NCBI RefSeq assembly: GCF_013204855.1
Contig: NZ_JABMKZ010000046.1
Location: 1-60,661, forward strand
Direction of reading: 5' to 3'
Source of the DNA: Paenibacillus alba
GTDB lineage: Bacteria; Bacillota; Bacilli; Paenibacillales; NBRC-103111
DNA: 60,661 bases
Positions within the stretch are counted from its first letter, which is position 1. The number at the start of each line of letters is the position of its first letter. This document shows positions 59,192 through 60,661 of the stretch, piece by piece. The notes below the pieces were generated by a model. That model was not told where the DNA came from, did not search any database, and saw nothing but the letters and a program-made list of their open reading frames with translations. The position numbers were made by a program, and so were the translations under genes.

Positions 59192-60151
59192 ATGGCTAAA
59201 CAGTATATCGTGTGTTTGGGCGAGTTATTGATCGACTTCGTGCCGGAAGTGAATGGACAAGCATTGGCGGACGTGACCGGATTCCAGCGGGCGGCGGGCG
59301 GAGCGCCGGCTAATGTGGCTGCGGCGGTCGCCAAGCTCGGCGGCGACGCTAGGTTTATCGGCAAAATCGGCCGCGATCCGTTCGGCGATTTCCTCGTGCG
59401 CACGCTTGACGAAGTCGGCGTGCACACCGCTGTTGTACAGACCGACGAAGCGAAGACCGGTCTGGCGTTTGTTTCGCTGCGCGCGGACGGTGAGCGCGAT
59501 TTCTTATTTTTCCGCGACCCGGCGGCGGACATGCTGCTGCGCGCAGACGAAGTCCAGACGCAGTGGCTGGAAGACGCCGCGGTCTATCACTTCGGCTCGG
59601 TATCGCTGATTGCCGAGCCTTGCCGTACCGCTACGCTCGACGCGGCACGGCGAGCGAAAGCGCTTGGCGCATTGGTGTCGTATGACCCCAATGTGCGCCT
59701 TGCGCTGTGGCCGAGCGCTGACGCAGCGCGGGCTGAGATCCTTGCGCAGCTTCCGCTTGCGGATGTGGTCAAGGTCAGCGAGGAGGAGATTGAATTCCTC
59801 CTCGGCGTGGACGCGACCACAGGTGCGCAGCAGCTGCTGCAGCAGGGACCTAAAGTGGTGATCATCACTTTAGGTGCTGAGGGCTGCCGTGTCGTGACCG
59901 CACGGCAGGATGTTGTTATCCCCGGCACGCCTGTGGCAGCCGTGGATACGACCGGCGCCGGCGACAGCTTCGTCGGCGGCATGCTCTTTCAGTTGGCGTC
60001 GCTGGGCGTGACGCCAACGAGCATCGTCGCCGCCCTGGCGGAGCCGGGCGCGGCGGAGCGCGTATTCGCCTTCGCCAACCGTGTAGGCGCCATTACGACA
60101 ACCCGCCGGGGAGCGATTCCTGCGCTCCCTACGCTCGCTGAAGTGCAATAA
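59192..60151 (+). CDS. PfkB-family sugar kinase (fructokinase-like)
   Basis: 319 residues. Phosphorylates a sugar or nucleoside with ATP. Substrate motif GELLIDFVPEV at the N-terminus, signature GGAPANVAAAVAKLGG and, near residue 254, DTTGAGDSFVGG with the catalytic Asp. ATG 59192 or TTG 59186 could be the start, given AGGGAG at 59174. It overlaps or abuts the TetR gene, so the operon may run through it. The gene is much richer in GC than its neighbours from about 59280 onward. Confidence 0.9.
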   Translation: MAKQYIVCLGELLIDFVPEVNGQALADVTGFQRAAGGAPANVAAAVAKLGGDARFIGKIGRDPFGDFLVRTLDEVGVHTAVVQTDEAKTGLAFVSLRADGERDFLFFRDPAADMLLRADEVQTQWLEDAAVYHFGSVSLIAEPCRTATLDAARRAKALGALVSYDPNVRLALWPSADAARAEILAQLPLADVVKVSEEEIEFLLGVDATTGAQQLLQQGPKVVIITLGAEGCRVVTARQDVVIPGTPVAAVDTTGAGDSFVGGMLFQLASLGVTPTSIVAALAEPGAAERVFAFANRVGAITTTRRGAIPALPTLAEVQ

Positions 60152-60174
60152 TAGAGGGTTCAAAGAATGAAAAA

Positions 60175-60353
60175 CCTGCGATTATGCATCCTTTTTGCTT
60201 CAGAAATACCCTTTATCACTAAAAACCTGCGATTATGCATGTTTTTCAGGCTCTTTTTGGATTAGAGGGTGAAAGGGCTGGAAATACCTGCACAATTGCA
60301 GGTATTTTTTGTTTTATTGGTTTTTGGGCCGGAAATACCTGCACTTTTGCAGG
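60175..60353. repeat. Spaced-palindrome element, locus C (four CCTGC units, inverted)
   Basis: Four 16-bp units start at 60175, 60226, 60287 and 60338 (steps 51, 61 and 51). Unit 1 is CCTGC-GATTAT-GCATC, the reverse complement of the asymmetric end unit of loci A and B, so this copy lies in the opposite orientation. Unit 2 ends GCATG; units 3 and 4 are CCTGC-ACAATT-GCAGG and CCTGC-ACTTTT-GCAGG. A frame with repeated IPA-LQV words runs through because 51 is divisible by three; it is not called. Confidence 0.88.
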
Positions 60354-60661
60354 TTTTCATGTTAGCGAACAGTTGGTTATTAGGTGTGAGAGGTCTGACT
60401 AGTGATATAGGTTCCGCCATGGGTTCGTTGCAGCAGATCGTCTATGACATGCAAAAAGAAGCTAATTTTAAGGTACTTGCGTGTTAATTACTTTGACCAT
60501 TAATTCTGTGCTATCTACAATTGGTTGGAAGCGGTGCGTAGTTATATGAATCTAATGTTGGAGAAGCGAGATTACTTAAGTGTATCTGAGCTAAGGGGAT
60601 AGTGGCTAGAGAAGGTTGGATTAAAAAGCAGCTAGCATCTGAATTGCTGAGGCTGGAATAA
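60354..60661. other. Gene-free stretch at the window end
   Basis: No convincing gene. A short plus frame ending at 60487 (GSAMGSLQQIVYDMQKEANF) looks mildly protein-like and may be a remnant. The last 60 bases are an open frame from GTG 60602 to a stop at the window edge, without a ribosome binding site. Confidence 0.3.

Noticed and set aside
60269..60487. Short frame with repeated EIPA-LQVF words
   Set aside because: The words come from the CCTGC-N6-GCAGG palindromes spaced 51 bp apart, a multiple of three. No ribosome binding site fits it.

Overview
The window looks like chromosome from an endospore-forming, low-to-moderate GC Firmicute, most likely Paenibacillus or a close relative. The grounds are a rrn/tRNA cluster, a YyaC-type spore protein, a SpoIIM-like membrane protein, an exosporium-like protein, a ydaO-type (c-di-AMP) riboswitch in front of a cell-wall hydrolase, YesM/YesN-type two-component sugar-uptake loci, and several protein families typical of Paenibacillaceae. 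No phage, plasmid, CRISPR array or intact insertion sequence is seen.

Layout. 1-1000: 5S rRNA (end of an rRNA operon) and eight tRNA genes. 1.3-4.8 kb: small stress and metal genes (SRPBCC/ArsR pair, DUF1450 protein, ferritin), a decayed GyrI-like gene and an AIM24 protein. 4.8-5.3 kb: four more tRNAs. 5.3-6.3 kb: non-coding repeats, including a 138-bp purine-rich tandem repeat. 6.3-18.7 kb: polysaccharide deacetylase, aldo/keto reductase, riboswitch-NlpC/P60, phosphodiester glycosidase and glycosyltransferase, YyaC, ABC exporter, HAD hydrolase and a signal peptidase II. 18.7-19.25 kb: a possible non-autonomous mobile element. 19-23.8 kb: topoisomerase III, a diguanylate cyclase and an OsmC protein. 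24-31 kb: a MoxR/DUF58/DUF4350/DUF4129 membrane operon with SpoIIM-like and RDD proteins. 33.4-42.7 kb: sugar and amino-sugar catabolism (sugar isomerase, two Gfo/Idh/MocA oxidoreductases, NagB, NagA, two AraC regulators, GH4 alpha-galactosidase). 43-46.6 kb: HssRS-like two-component system, cupredoxin and HPP membrane protein. 46.7-49.6 kb: LysR, DedA, thioredoxin-like and MBL-fold genes. 50.5-57.3 kb: a complete YesM/YesN plus ABC sugar-importer locus without its own ATPase. 57.3-60.2 kb: a TetR-controlled ABC-2/YhgE-like permease and a PfkB sugar kinase.

The most unusual signal is non-coding. Six intergenic loci carry three to seven short inverted repeats placed on the same ruler: start-to-start distances alternate about 51 and 61 bp (51-61-51). 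At three loci the palindrome is CCTGC-N6-GCAGG. At the other three it is a different sequence (GGAAC/GTTCC, ACTGGA/TCCAGT, or long GAG/CTC hairpins), but the spacing is kept. Inside one locus all palindromes share the same arms. This looks like one architecture built from several arm sequences. I do not know a described repeat family that matches it. It is the best candidate here for an undescribed system.

Starts given below are those supported by a ribosome binding site, and are often downstream of the longest possible start. Functions rest on motif and family recognition by eye; no database search was run.
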